NCBI GenBank assembly: GCA_954871525.1
Contig: OX940871.1
Location: 16,088,532 to 16,152,531, forward strand
DNA from: Parietaria judaica
Taxonomy: Eukaryota; Streptophyta; Magnoliopsida; Rosales; Urticaceae
Direction: 5' to 3'
DNA length: 64,000 nt
The translations under genes were made by a program, and so were the position numbers. The notes under the pieces are model-generated. The model was not told the origin of the DNA. It did no database searches and saw only the letters and a list, made by a program, of their open reading frames with translations. Positions 35,165 to 48,234 of the stretch are shown here, piece by piece (within the stretch, counting starts at the first letter, position 1; every line of letters begins with the position of its first letter).

Positions 35165-35815
35165 TATATATATACTAAGGGTGGAACCGGGTAGGGTACC
35201 CTGTTTTTTCGAGGTACGCGGTACCCGGAACTGAAATCCGGGTATTTGAAAATTGGTACCCGAAAACAGGGCACCCGAAAATCGGGTACCCGGATTTTTG
35301 GGTATTTGTATTTTGATACCCGGTATCGATACCCGGTACCTGGTTTTGGTAACCGGATCCGGGTACCCGGTTTTACCATGTACCCGTTTTTTTAAAATAT
35401 ATATATTGTTAAAAACAAAAACATACATCTTTTTAAAAAACAAAAAAAAAATTGCATAAAAAAACAATCCCGCACATCAAGCATAAAAGAAAAAATATTC
35501 CAAAATGCATAAAATAGGGTAATAAACCGGGTACCGGATACCCGGAACCGAGAACGTGAAGTCGGGGAAGGAAATGAAGTCGGCGAGATGGGAGGGAGGC
35601 AGGAGTGAAGTGAAGTCAAGATGGGAGAAGACTAACCCTAAAAATTAAATTAACATAAAAATAAAAAACTAAACTAAAACAGGGTAATAAACCGGGTACC
35701 GGGTACCCGGTTTTTTAAATTTTACTACCCGGTACCCGGAACCGGCGGTTTGAATCCGGTTCCGGGTACCGGGAACCGGAATTCGGATACGGTTCCGGTT
35801 CCGGTTTTTAAATGA
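35165..35815. repeat. Palindromic GGGTACCCGG repeat cluster
   Basis: Dense, degenerate repetition of GGTACCCGG / CCGGGTACC palindromes and of CCGGAACCG, in two clusters (35175-35395 and 35525-35815) around an A-rich spacer. Each unit is self-complementary, so the DNA could form many small hairpins. The terminal 'GGTTCCGGTTCCGG' run and the layout resemble non-autonomous hAT elements. The small hAT MITE at 44385 has similar content, but no target duplication was found here. Open frames across it are repeat artefacts. Confidence 0.7.
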
Positions 35816-35820
35816 AAGGG

Positions 35821-37095
35821 ATATATATTCATAATAATAGAAAAATCACAGTAGGTTATTTGACTTGGTGGTTTGGCTTTATATTCAATTCATGAAAACG
35901 GCTTATAACAACACCACCACCCTTAGAATTTTATGCATTTCGGCTAGAGATCAGATCGTCGTAGCTCCATATTTTTGAAAATTTCTCTCTAATTATTGCT
36001 AGATCATCGAATAATAGTCGCACTAAGCTACATACCACATCAAACGTACGTAGTGTCATTGGCTCAACGTACCAATAAACCAATTGTATAAAAAAAAATC
36101 AAGTTTCAACACTAATAAAAGAAATATATAGTACTCCAAAACCACAAATATGTTTGTCAAATATTTGCAATAAAACACTAACACAAAGCTTATATTTTAA
36201 CCGTAAAACTCTCTACCGTTACACATTGTTGTATGACTTGTATCAACAGAGAGATGACGACGTTATCTGACAAGTGACAAGTGACTGTGTGAGTTTTTAT
36301 TTTTTATTTCTTGGTCCACACTTCCTTTCTCTTTCTTGGAGGGTTAAGTGTAAAAACAAAAAATAACATACCATAACAAACTATCTTTAAAAAGGATATT
36401 TTGAAGGGGGGGAGTTGGTAAATAAAATATGGCAAAAGGTGGAATACTTGTTCTTTGACCAGTCCAAGTATCAAACAAGGCTTAGACAAAACAATTATAA
36501 ATAATAATATATTCCAATTGCCATAGTCTATTCCTATATATCTTCACTCGAAAAATGAAAGAATTGAGCACTAATGTTTAGTATATCACAAAGATGCAAT
36601 ATGGTTGTTAAACTTCAGTTAGAAAAATTAAATATAATAATTGCTCTCAGCCTCAGGAGTCAGGAGTATAATGTTGACCAATCTGCCTTTGACACTCCCA
36701 TGCATAATTGCATATATAGCCTTCTATTAATACTTAAAGCAAAACAGTACTATACTTCTACATAATTTAGGGTTAATACGGCATAAATACCAGTTTTCTA
36801 TTAATACTTAAAGCAAAACAGTACCATACTTCTACATAATTTAGGGTTAATATGGCATAAAATACCCAATTTTTTATTTTATGATTGAATAAATACAATT
36901 ATTCTACGGTTGAATTATTTTATTTTCACTATTTTGTTTCTCTTCAAAATTCGTCATATTTTTTAATTGATTTAACAAAATTTTAAATATATTGAGAACT
37001 GTTTGACCGTAAGAATATAAATTTACGTACTACAAAAAATTAAAATATTAAATACTCTCTCAAACCATTGATCATAAAGAACTATATTGAGAAGC
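35821..37095. other. Intergenic AT-rich DNA
   Basis: No gene seen apart from the local duplication at 36722. Mostly A/T with short incidental open frames. Confidence 0.5.
36722..36868. repeat. Tandem duplication, 74 bp unit
   Basis: TTCTATTAATACTTAAAGCA through AGGGTTAATACGGCATAAAT at 36722 is repeated at 36796 with two or three substitutions. The unit ends in AGGGTTAATA(C/T)GGCATAAA, which looks like a MULE terminus. Confidence 0.85.
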
Positions 37096-37100
37096 GTTGA

Positions 37101-38167
37101 TGTTGAAAATTAGATCAACATTGTTGTGGCCCACTTGTGCGGATTGGGTCGGGGCCCTCGTCGTTTGTCGACTTTCTTCTAGGCTTGGGGCTTGATTCAT
37201 GTTCTTGGATTCTGGAGGTGATGTGATGGTGATGCCGCGCCTCGTTGAGTGTGATGAGGCTACCTACGCACCCACTTGCAGTGAAGTGGGATCAGGTCAT
37301 CTCGTAGTTCAAAGCAGGCGTTGATGGAGCCGTTCCTGAGCTGGCCAGAGGCGAGCCTGGTGGCGATGGCCGAGACGGGAGTTGGACGACGCTAAGACTT
37401 TCCTCTAGCGAGTCGGCGATTCCCCAGTGAGTTGTGGCCGATGGCCGAGACGGGAGTCGGACGGCGTTTGGACCTTCCTCATGCGTGTTCGGCAGGAGTC
37501 GGAAAGGTGGACCTTCCTCCGGCGTGTTATCTCTAGCCCAAGGCTGGAATCCGGTGGATTGGACCCTCCACTAACCGTCAGACTGGGACCGGGTCCCCCG
37601 ACATGTTACCACAAAGTCGTAAGACTCGGGATATAGGTCGATGAGCGCTAAGAACCAGAACATCTGTAGGGCAGGTCGACGATCGGACCCTCCGCTAAAT
37701 GTCAGATCGTGATCAGGTTCTCCGACTCGGTACCGCAAAGTCATAGGACTCGGGATATAGGTCGGCGATCGCTGAGAACCGGTTCCGAACTTAGTCGGAG
37801 ATTTTTACCGAATATTTATAGAAGAGAGAAAATGGTGTTTATCGCTATATAGAGCGTTTGAATCGGAGTTATCGTTTGTTCAGAATGAGTTTCTATTTAT
37901 AGGAGGGTACATGGACCTTCAAATAATTAATAATTACTTGTTAGAGGCCTTAAAGTAATTAAATATTATTTTACGTGGCATGCGTGGCTTGCGTTGCTTG
38001 CGTGGCCATTAAATATTACTTTGTGTGGTCAGCGTGGCTTGCGTGGCCACGCTAGGCCACGTTGGGCCACGTTAGGCCTTGCTGGGCCTCTCGGTTTTGA
38101 GATACGAGCTTCCAGGGGCTTCTTTGGGCCGTTATTGTTTTTTATTAATATCGAAAAACACCCATAA
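37101..38167 (-). mobile_element. Probable solo LTR (minus orientation)
   Basis: About 1.07 kb, less AT-rich than its flanks. Read on minus it starts TGTTATGGGTG and ends CTAATTTTCAACA. It has a CCTATAAATAGAAACTC TATA region (around 37900), followed by a GC-rich leader-like part. Inside, 'ggccgagacgggagt' occurs twice. An 85-90 bp unit with GGACCCTCC...GACTCGGGATATAGGTCG occurs twice (near 37560 and 37685). No 5 bp duplication was identified. Instead, similar 25-29 bp direct sequences with TTGATCATAA lie outside both ends (37068, 38178). Confidence 0.5.
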
Positions 38168-38777
38168 CAACAAGTATTTGATCATAAGAAGTTCTATTTT
38201 ATTGAGGATTTAAGGGGTCATTTTTTTATACATTAGGTACATTTTAACCACAATAAAGTAAAGCTTGCGTACATTTGTCACGAAATTAAATTGAACTTAT
38301 GTTGTCCTATAACTTAAATACATTTGCCACCTGAACCCTACTATATTATATACCATAGCATATCTATTATAGCAGCCAGATTTGTCCGTCAAATAGTGGG
38401 AAGAAAAGGCATGCCTTTTTCATTGTCATACAACAACATATAATATTCAAAAAATAGCTACGTTGTTTTACTTTTAGTTTTATATATATCATCTTCATCT
38501 GCTCAGCTTTTTGGTCATAACGCTCATACACACAGAGAAAGCTGTCTAAAGCAGAACCTCCATTTTCAAAGTCTCCTTCCACACACTAGTACGTACGACA
38601 CCCTTCTTCTCTCACACAATTCCATTCACAACTATTCCTTGTGAATTTAATAGCACACACATATAGATATAATAATAACCCTCTATATATATACACCTAA
38701 CTCTCACAACTTTGGATCTCCTCAAACGTACACCACTTTCGCAAGGAGCCACTAGCTCTAAGTTTCTAACCCTAGCC
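38168..38777. promoter_or_regulatory. Upstream region of the LHT8-like gene
   Basis: AT-rich to about 38600, with TATA-like TATATATATC (38481) and CTCTATATATATACACC (38681). The latter lies about 90 bp before the ATG at 38778 and is the likelier core promoter. The open frame reaches back to a TTG at 38712, but the first ATG in frame is 38778. Confidence 0.45.
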
Positions 38778-41700
38778 ATGAGTCGCGAAGCCAACGAGAT
38801 CAACTCGGCGCCGATCACGCCCAGGCCGGCTCCGGCGGTCTCGTGCCCGCCCTCGCAGTTCCACTCGCCGTCGTTGTCGCGGTCGCCGCTGCTCAACGGC
38901 GCCAGCGAGGAGGGCGGCGGCCCTGAGAGGCCGAGAACGAAGGCGCCAAAGACGCCGGTGAGGACTCCGAGGCTGTCGCTGACGCCGAGGTTCATCACCC
39001 CGCTGGGGAGCCCGGTGAGGAAGGCCCTGCGGATGACGAAGCTCGACCCGCAGGACGCGTGGCTGCCCATCACGGAGTCGAGAAACGGCAACAAGTACTA
39101 CGCCGCCTTTCACACTCTCTGCTCCGGGATAGGAATCCAAGCTCTGGTTCTTCCTGTGGCCTTCACCATTCTTGGCTGGTATGTAACATACATATATTAA
39201 GGACACACTTGTCTCATGTCCCTGTGTGTGTGATTATAACATTATATATGTTAAGGTCAGATTTTGCCAAATCTCTCCCTAACACTACTCTCTGTCGTTT
39301 GTGAAATAAACGACATAAAATCAAGGGAACGATCACCTAACTAGTCCAGGCCCAGAAGGCGAAGCCCACGAGAGGCTACCATTCGATGAAGTCGGCCCAA
39401 CACCTCATCGCGACAAGGAAGTTCATCGAAGATAAGCTCTTCGGGAAAGCCTAATCGCACAAAAGGAGGAGCTTATTCGAGATCGCGAGAAAGAAGGGAA
39501 GATTGGGTTATTCGGTTAAAGATTTCGTGGGATATCCAACGCAAAATAAGGAGGTCAACCATGATCATAGCGAAAAAGAAGGAAACCCTAGCAAGATTCG
39601 AGGACTATTCTAGAAGATTTCCAAGCCTATATATACGAATGTAAACTTAGCGTAAAGATTCATTCAGATATCCAGTATTCAGTACTTTCATTATTATCGT
39701 GAGTTTTGAGAGAAATAATCTTTGAGTCTTCGAGTTTGCTTATTCATAGTATTCTCGATTTTTCCCAAGGGTTAAGAGTGTGTAATCTTCGATTGTCTAA
39801 GCTACCAAACGGAAGAAACCGGGTCCTCTCGGGATTATAATAAATCAGAGATATTCGTATTATTTATAATCATCTATTATTTTCGATTATCTTTGTGACT
39901 GCACGGTGAGTAAAATCGCCCTCTACAATATACATATACATATACATATATATATATACAGGTCTTGGGGATTAATATGCTTGACATTGGCGTTCATATG
40001 GCAACTATACACTCTGTGGATTCTGGTTCAGCTTCATGAGTCTGTTGAAACTGGTGTTCGTTACAGCAGATACCTCCAGCTCTTCAGTCTTACCTTCGGT
40101 ATGCATATATATATATATATACACGTGAAGTTTACATATATATTATATATTATATAATATAGATATATTTGCTCTAACTAATATAGAGGTGATCTATGAA
40201 TACTACAGGAGAGAGGCTGACGAAGATGCTGGCAGTGTTCCCGGTGCTATACCTATCGGCCGGCACGTGTACTGCGCTGATAATCATCGGGGGCTCGACG
40301 GGGAAGCTCTTCTTCCAAACGGTATGCGGTGCGGAGTGTGCAACGGAGCTGACGACGGTGGAGTGGTACCTGGCTTTCACGTGCGTGGCGGTGCTGCTCT
40401 CGCAGCTGCCCAACATGAACTCAATCGCGGGTGTCTCCCTCGTGGGCGCCCTCACCGCCGTTGGGTATTGCACCATGATCTGGGGCATCTCCGTTGCCGA
40501 GGGCCGCCTCCCCGGCGTCTCATACAACCCCGTGCGACGGGGCTCCCAGATGGAGCAGGTGTTCGCAGTGCTCAACGCTCTCGGCATCATTGCTTTCGCC
40601 TTCAGAGGCCACAACCTCATCCTTGAAATTCAGGTACATATTAGTCTCGATGGATACTCTTTAAATTCCGTCCACTTTGAATTTTAAATTTTGGATGTGT
40701 TGTTAAGTCTTGAACACATGTCATTTTTTTAAAATTTATAGGATTTTTTTATATATATACTACAGGACTTTGACATCCAACGGATGAAGTTGCTAAATAG
40801 TGGACAATGAAAATTCTAGCCGTAAAAGAATTGAATTTCATTTCATTATAAAAATTACAACATTAGGTACTTGCATGCTTTAAAATATTAATGTAACAAA
40901 ATCGGAATTGGAAAACGGTTTCCGGATTTTCTATCTTATAAAATACGAAAACTAAAAACGGTACAAATAGGTATCATCTTTTCTTAACTACCAAATTTCC
41001 AAAGGGCATAAGCTAAGCTAGACAAAATTAAAATTATATTAGGAGTTTTGAATGTCTAAATGGGTTGGCAGAGTTAGGTGGTGACATAAAGATTAAGAGA
41101 GGTGAATCAATTCATTAGTTAATTAATTAATTATTAGTTGACTCCCCCAGAGAAATCAAATTTGAACTGCCACAAATTATTATTTATTTCTTATACTATT
41201 AGTACAATCTCGTTTGATAAATTAATAATTTCGGTAAAATTATATTTTTACTTTATTTAAATTTAATATTTAATAATATATAATAAATAAAAAATTCATT
41301 CCATACTCTGTATATAAATTACTATTAGTATCTAGACTTGCAATCAGTTATTAATTAATGATTAAGTTGACTCGGAGAGAACACCTTTGGACTACGAAAC
41401 AATATGTCTTTCTTTTTTTTTTTAATAAATTACTATTATCATTAGACTTGAGAAATGTGTTGGTCTGAACTCTGAATATCTTAGTTGGTCTGAAAACAAA
41501 TTTGACTGCAAAAATTCGTTCGGAAATTCAACAACCCAAAAGTCTATTGTCATAAATGATTATAGAGATAATTACGGTAAAAGTACTCAAGTTCTTACAA
41601 AATATTAAAACAAATGCTCAAGCTTATAATTGTAATATTGTATGGATTGAATACCCAAAATCATTTAATTTGCGGTTTTGATTGATTTTGTCTTATGTAT

Positions 41701-43184
41701 CTATCAATATGTCAAACACGTGTACAACTCAAGTCATCACAAATTTTTCTCACGTTTTAATTTTGAAATATTAAAAATTAAATACATCAATTTGAGGTAT
41801 ACAAGTGTGAACGACTTAATGTAATGAAGAAAAATGTGAAAAAACATCATAAATAAGCACATTTTACAGTCCTAGTTATTTAATCCATGCAATTGAAAAT
41901 TTGTGAATATGTAATTTATTTTTAAAAAACTTTGATACTTGTGCCACATTTATCTCATTATTACAGTAATCAATACTCGCTTTAACAATTTAGAGAATCA
42001 GTATTTTCAACTGTCAACTTTAACTTGGCTGACTAATGGTCATACTGGACCACGGGAGAGTTTGGCTAACTCGAGTTGAATTTCAGGCGACGATGCCGTC
42101 GAGTGAGAAGCACCCGTCACATGTGCCGATGTGGAAAGGCGTGAAGGCCTCGTATACACTCATAGCCGCGTGTATTTTCCCCCTTGCCATCGGCGGTTAT
42201 TGGGCATACGGCCACTTGGTAAGCCCCGCAATAGCCTGTCACGTTTTTTTGTCAGTAAGACTAAGTTGATGAGTAAATATAGGAATGTCGGTATTTCAAT
42301 AATTAAAAAATAGCGGTATCGATGATTCTGAATTTTCAAAATTGTGGAATCGAAAATTTCAATTCTCTATTATTTGTGAATTTAAATTTATTGATTCCGA
42401 ATTAAAGACATGTTAAATCATTATGTTTTTTACTTTTCTTATTTTATAGTAAGATTAGACACGTCCAAATTAACTGACCATGTATTGAAATTTAAAAGAT
42501 TATTATTTTTTCTTAATTTGAAATTAGTAATTTAGACTCTATATTGAAACGAAATCTGTAACTTTTCGAGTTTTATAAATGTAAAATGTGGAATCAATAT
42601 TTCAAAATATTCACAAGTTCAGAACAATGATTTTGAAATACTAATCACGTTAAGGACAACAAAAATATTAAAAAGATTTTTTTTTCATGTTTCAGATTCC
42701 GGCAGACGGAGGCATGCTCTCAGCGCTGTTCGCATTCCACGCACGTGACGCGTCGAAATCAGCGTTAGGGATGACGAGCTTCTTCGTAATCGTAAACGCG
42801 GTTAGCTCGTTCCAGATCTACGGGATGCCGATGTTCGACGACATAGAGTCCAAGTACACCAGCCGCATGAAGAAGCCCCTCCCGTGGTGGCTCCGAGCGA
42901 TTTCCCGCGCGGTGTTCGGATTCTTCTGCTTCTTCATAGCCGTGGCGATTCCATTCCTCTCAAGCTTCGCAGGGCTCATAGGAGGAATCGCATTGCCGGT
43001 GACGCTGGCGTACCCGTGCTTCATGTGGCTGAAGATCAAGAAACCCGCCACGTGGAGCTCCATGTGGTGGCTCAACTGGTCGCTCGGCGTGCTGGGGATG
43101 AGCCTCAGCGGCATCTTGGTGGCGGCCGGTCTTTATGTCGTCATCGACACCGGCATTCAAGTCAGCTTTTTCAAGCCTCACTAA
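38778..43184 (+). CDS. LHT8: Lysine/histidine transporter-like 8 (AAAP amino-acid permease)
   Basis: Five exons: 38778-39178, 39962-40098, 40209-40633, 42087-42218 and 42696-43184, giving 527 residues with consistent phases. It is a member of the amino acid/auxin permease family, a proton-coupled amino-acid importer of the plasma membrane or endomembranes. The N-terminus is a ~95-residue Ser/Pro-rich cytosolic leader (TPRPAP, TPRLSLTPRF, TPLGSPVRKAL) typical of the LHT8 subgroup. Membrane segments begin at YYAAFHTLCSGIGIQALVLP. Later marks are WILVQLHESVE, FAFRGHNLILEIQ, HVPMWKGVKASY, FPLAIGGYWAYG and PPW-like PLPWWLRA, ending VSFFKPH. About ten hydrophobic helices are visible. Exons are strongly GC-rich against AT-rich introns. 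Intron 1 holds a 679 bp solo LTR that ends 34 bp before the acceptor. The paralogue number is inferred from the leader. Confidence 0.92.
39249..39927 (+). mobile_element. Solo LTR (679 bp) in intron 1 of the LHT8-like gene
   Basis: Starts TGTTAAGGTCAGATTT and ends CGCCCTCTACA. Flanked by ATATA (39244-39248 and 39928-39932), a 5 bp duplication, though in TA-rich DNA. It contains a TATA-like CCTATATATACG (39632). Start and end resemble the 496 bp LTR at 27990 (TGTTAAGGTCGGATTT...ACGCCCTTTAACA), so both come from one LTR family. Without it the intron would be about 100 bp. Confidence 0.83.
40634..42086. other. Intron 3 of the LHT8-like gene
   Basis: A 1.45 kb AT-rich intron, the longest in the gene. 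'GATAATTACGGTAAAAGTAC' at 41570 resembles the ends of the MITEs at 24903 and 48899, so part of the intron is probably a small MULE-type insertion. A clear partner end was not located. Confidence 0.45.
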
Positions 43185-44376
43185 TAATCAGCTGAATTCT
43201 GTTATACCATTGCTTAGTTTTAAGTGTTGAAAATGCTCATAGTAGTTTTTATTCTCTCATTTTTGTTTGTGGTATTTCTTTACATGATTGGTTTAGTTTT
43301 GCATTGTAAATTCAATATTTTTTTTCATGTGCCATACAAAGTTAAGGCATTAATACTTTTCTTTTCTCTTCCAAGCTCCATCTTTTACCATTTTTTACAC
43401 CAAACCGGTTTAAATTAAATAAAAACCTGCTATAACTGAATTTATATTAAAAAACAAAATTTTAAAATACAAGTGGATTTTCAAATCACAGAAAATGCGA
43501 ATGCCAAAGAATTCAAAGTCGAAAAAGTTTTAACATATATTTTCGTAGTTAAGAAAGGCTAAGTGCAACCAAGGTGCGAAATGTCACGAAAATCGCTCGA
43601 AATTTGGGGCGAATTTCGTTTTCCGAGGAACACCGAAACGACATTCTTATCCTTTCGCTGTCGTTTTACCAAATGTCGCGAAATTCGCATGGGCACGTGG
43701 ATGGAATTTCGTTTTTCGTTTTTACTCACAAAATTTGCGAAAAATGTGTGGAATTTTGCAAAAACTAAAAGTTTTGGTAGATTTCGGCAAAAATACCAAA
43801 TAAACTTTTGGACAGCGTGCATGTGGTAGAACATTTGTGTGAGTCCTTCCCCATCCACAAAATCCTATGACCCTAAGGGCCCAAGCCCTTGTCCCTAATT
43901 TTTGGTATATAAACATCACCAAACTCTTGTCATCTATCAATGTGGGACTTTTGTTATTCAACTAATATCACACATTCACACTTAACATACACTTCACCTA
44001 ATAATTTAACTTAATATTATACACTTCCAATAATATTATACACTTAAAATACATATTAACTTCAACTAATATTAAATTTGTTAACGTACATATACAATTA
44101 ACATGCATATTCACTTAATATTACACACTTAACATACATATTCACTTCACATAATCATTCGACTTAATATTATACACTTCAACTAATAAAATGACTTAAC
44201 CTTATACATTTCACCTACATATTTAAGTTGCAAATGTATTTTATCGTATACAATTATGTCTTGTATTTATTAAATATGTAGTTTTGAACTTATATAAATA
44301 TCTTGCTTAAATACTCAAATATTTTTTACAAAATATCCATCGAAAATCCCATCGGCATGCGGTATGCCCATGCGGT
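43185..44376. other. Intergenic DNA, possible decayed hAT-like element
   Basis: The 3' flank of LHT8, then from about 43560 a region starting AAGTGCAACCAAGGT. Its counterpart (reverse complement AGTTGCACTCAAGGT) lies near 44702, suggesting an older ~1.15 kb element into which the MITE at 44385 inserted. Target duplications were not found. The stretch 43970-44230 is a loose array of 'ttaatattatacacttcaac' words. Confidence 0.4.
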
Positions 44377-44384
44377 ATATGCGG

Positions 44385-44582
44385 TAGGGGTGCAAATAAA
44401 ACTCGGAAATACGAGTTTTAAACCGCATCCGGACCGGCACCGTATTTAAAATAAACCGGAAACGTATTAATCCGGATTAAACCGGAACCGATTTATTAAA
44501 AAAACCGCATCCGGATCAAACCGGTTCCGGGTACCGGATTTAGAGAATAAAAAACCCGGAACCCGGTCCGCTTGCACCCCTA
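44385..44582. mobile_element. hAT-type MITE (198 bp)
   Basis: Begins TAGGGGTGCAA and ends TTGCACCCCTA, a perfect 11 bp terminal inverted repeat. Flanked by ATATGCGG (44377-44384) and ATATGCAG (44583-44590), an 8 bp duplication with one mismatch. The interior is rich in CCGGAACC/GGTTCCGG and AAACCG words. No coding capacity. Confidence 0.87.
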
Positions 44583-45033
44583 ATATGCAGCATGCCTTTT
44601 TTTTACCATTTGCCCATCGACATACCCATCGACAAGCGATATATCCGTAAAACGGAAAATGCGAAACGACATCGGCAAGCGGCATTTTTAACCTTGAGTG
44701 CAACTATATTCGAAGTCCGAGAGTATTGACGCTAATTATCCGTAGTTCGAGATCAATCTTAATGCAAAAATTTGTCGTCGAACATGGCAAAAAAACACAT
44801 TCTTAGAAATAAATTTCGTGCAACAGAAAATACAGCTTAAGTTAGAAAATAGCAGGAATGCTATGTGCACTATCAATATACACTCAGAAATAAGGAAAGA
44901 TAATCCAATGTAACCAAACAATTTATGAAAAAAGATGAGAAAAGCAAACTCGTGCAATTTCATTGTTACTATGGAAAATTGATTAGGAGCAAAACCCGAA
45001 AGCATCTTCGACGGTTAACCGAATCAGTGCGTG

Positions 45034-48000
45034 CTAAGCCTTCTGCTTTTTCTCGATATCGTAGAGCACGCACACATCCGCCGCCGTCTTTAACTGAAGT
45101 TTCAAAACATTACATATCAGACCGCTTTTTATATCGATATCATTAAATATCAATGATTAGTTATACATTTTATACCCTAATTGTTGCTAATAATAATTAC
45201 TGAATACTTTCTAACTTTGTCTAGGTTTAATTTATCAAAAAGCAAAAATATAAATAATTCAACAGCCACAGATATGTTCAATGCTTAAGGACAAGTGATT
45301 CCGTGATGTTAACGAAAATATGATTTACAGTTAAGCAAACTAATACTGTCAGGAGTATGTTAGACCAGTAATTATTAATTATGCTTAAGGCTGTTGAGCA
45401 ATGGCCGAACTACAGCCAATGGTAAGGTGGCCGTGGCCCCCCGGAGTTTTCCGATGCTAGTAGAGTTCGACTTTCCGACAACCCATTTCTATTCCCAGTC
45501 TAACCTTTCAGCCCCCCCTTCATGTTTTTGCGTTTACAATAAGCAAAGTCTCTCTATTTTCGTTTCTGCCATTGATGCCAACCTCTTCATCGAGAGGACC
45601 CAAGTTCGCTCTCTCCAGCAGTGAGGAAGTCGAAGGAATAAGGAGTATAATAATTAGATTACTATTTTACACTTAATCTTTTTAATTATTACAAAAACAA
45701 AAGAAAATTTACTTCTTTCAGTTTCACTAATAGATTTTAATTTACAATATTACCCTTTATTTTGAATAAATTAATATTACACAAAGGTCCATTAAGACAC
45801 AAAGGTCCATTAAAGATCATTAATGTTTTAATAATTTTTTACATTAATTATAAAGGATATTTAATCTAATGCCTGTAATAAATAGTGATAAGTATTATTA
45901 AATATTTATATATATATTTTATAAACTCCTAGATAAACCGTAAATAAACTTACAACGATTTTCAATTTGCAAATTTTTAGACATCAAATGATGTAAAAGC
46001 AAATAAAAACGAAAAAAAAAAAACTATTTGTATATGCACATATATAATGCTACAAAGCTAACATAAGTACATAACAATTAACAATAGATGTAAAATATAA
46101 TATTTTAAAAAAATCGTAAATTTATGTTTGTACTTTGTATGTAATTGGAATTTTTTTAAACCCCCCTATTCATAAATCCTAGTTCCGCCACTGCTGTTGA
46201 GGCCGTTTTTGGTAGTTTGTAATTAATAGAAATTGGGGTTTCTTAATCCATATATTAGGCGGGAATCCGAGGGGAAACGCGCGTTAGTTTTGGCATATTG
46301 TCTCTAAGACCTTGCGAGAGTTTCAGCTGTGTTCTCGAAGGAACAGCTGTTACGTTGTGGTTCAGTTCTGCTTATTCGATGAATAAATATTTGGAAATTT
46401 ATCTCTTCGGTGAATTTCTGCTGGTTCGTGTTTGATTACTAGCTCGGATCATGTCATGGTCTTAATATCAGATCTCTAAGATATTTACCATGCACTTACA
46501 ATAACATCAATAATAATGAGAAATATAAATTACCTGTATTAAATTTACAGCTTGTTTGACCGCCCATCCGAACAAACTTAAGATGATTAGAACAGAGAGC
46601 ATATCTGCCTTGATTGAGCTTGTCAAAACCTGTAAGAAAAAGTCAAAATTTATAAGGGAAGTTGTCGGATAAATCATTTTTGCACGATTCTATGAAGTCT
46701 CGATTTAATCACTTACGTTCATCAGACTCTCAGTTTGGTTATTTGCGAGAAGAAACAGCAATATGTAAAGAACCTGCGATGACAAATCAAATGTGATTAT
46801 GAGACCAAACAAAAGAAAAACAAACAAACGAACAAAAACAAATAACCAGAACCACATTACCTCACAAGCAACACAGCAATAGGCCATAAACATCCGGTTT
46901 CCGTAATATAGCTTAAAAAGAAAATTAGTGCTGTCTTTTACGTCCTTGTGGCTAGCTTTTCCCGACAAGAACGTGCTGATAGAAAATGCACAACATTCAT
47001 TTAATATATAATTATGTGATAAGACTCATAATTTAGTAGTAAATTATCATGTTATCATATGTTTAAGTACATATTAGTGAATTACTTTTGGTTAGCAGCA
47101 ATATAGGAAAGATAAAGAAAATTTAATCTCTCCTATTTAGTGGCACCAAAGGCTTCGGATCACTTTTATGTTTTGTTTTGTTGGTCACTCAAAACATCTT
47201 TTAGGAGAGCTTTCCCGGTCCTCGAAGGGACGGTTCTTTGTTATTCGGTTTCTTTATTTAATAAAATTATTGTGAATTCATCTCCACTGAATTCCCGTCG
47301 GTACATGTTTATTTTGGTTATTATGGCAACAGAACTCATAAAAAGCAATATGAAAAGCTCAAAGTATACCTGTACATCTGCATCCAGTGGCTGGAAATAT
47401 CTAGGGCAAGCAACGAGATAAAAACCAAGCCAGGCCTGCATAAGTTACCGATCCATATTTTATAATCAAGCCTGTTATATACTATATATGAATACCGAGA
47501 TATGAAGAGATGTTTACCGGTATACTTGGGAAAGAATGGCCAACAGACAAGCCGTGCTTATCCTGCAACACAAAGCATGTGAGAGATTAAGATCTAATCA
47601 AACATTAGAAGATTTAAGGTTAAAGATGTTTCACCTATCTGTAACCATGTCTAGGACGGCCCCGAAGGTAGAAACTGGAATCAGCAAGATGAAGAACACA
47701 AATACACCGTTACATTGCAGATATTTGCTTACATATCGAGAATTAAATTTGGTCGCTAACCTAACATGAATATATACCTTGATTTAATTTGCGAGCACAC
47801 CAACCATCAATTCCGTCACACACAAAGCTGAACAGAGAAAGGAAATAAAAATATTAAGACATCATTGTCGACGCCGTTCTTATAAAGATGCAAAATGAAG
47901 AAAACAAAAAAACTAAAAGCTAGTGAAGGAACTTCTCTTACCTGAGAAAATACATGACCGAGAAGAGCTTCTTATTGGAGAAGCATAAATAAAAGGCGAC

Positions 48001-48202
48001 GACGTTCATTAAAACCCTTATGTACCCTACAAGAATTGCGGTTCGACATTAGTTTATGCCCGTAGGATCGTTATTCGGTTTTGCTCGAGAACGATAGCGT
48101 AGCTCTATAGAAACAAGTAACCAACTTTATATATAAGTAGCAAAACCTCCATAGATTAGAATGAAAACCATCATGATCACAATTAACACCCAGTTATCCC
48201 TA

Positions 48203-48234
<32 letters not shown>

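Noticed and set aside
38712..38777. Upstream extension of the LHT8 reading frame
   Set aside because: Begins with TTG rather than ATG and lies in probable leader; first in-frame ATG is 38778.
40174..40626. 148-codon minus-strand ORF and a second plus-frame ORF
   Set aside because: Shadows of LHT8 exon 3, whose true frame carries the transporter motifs.
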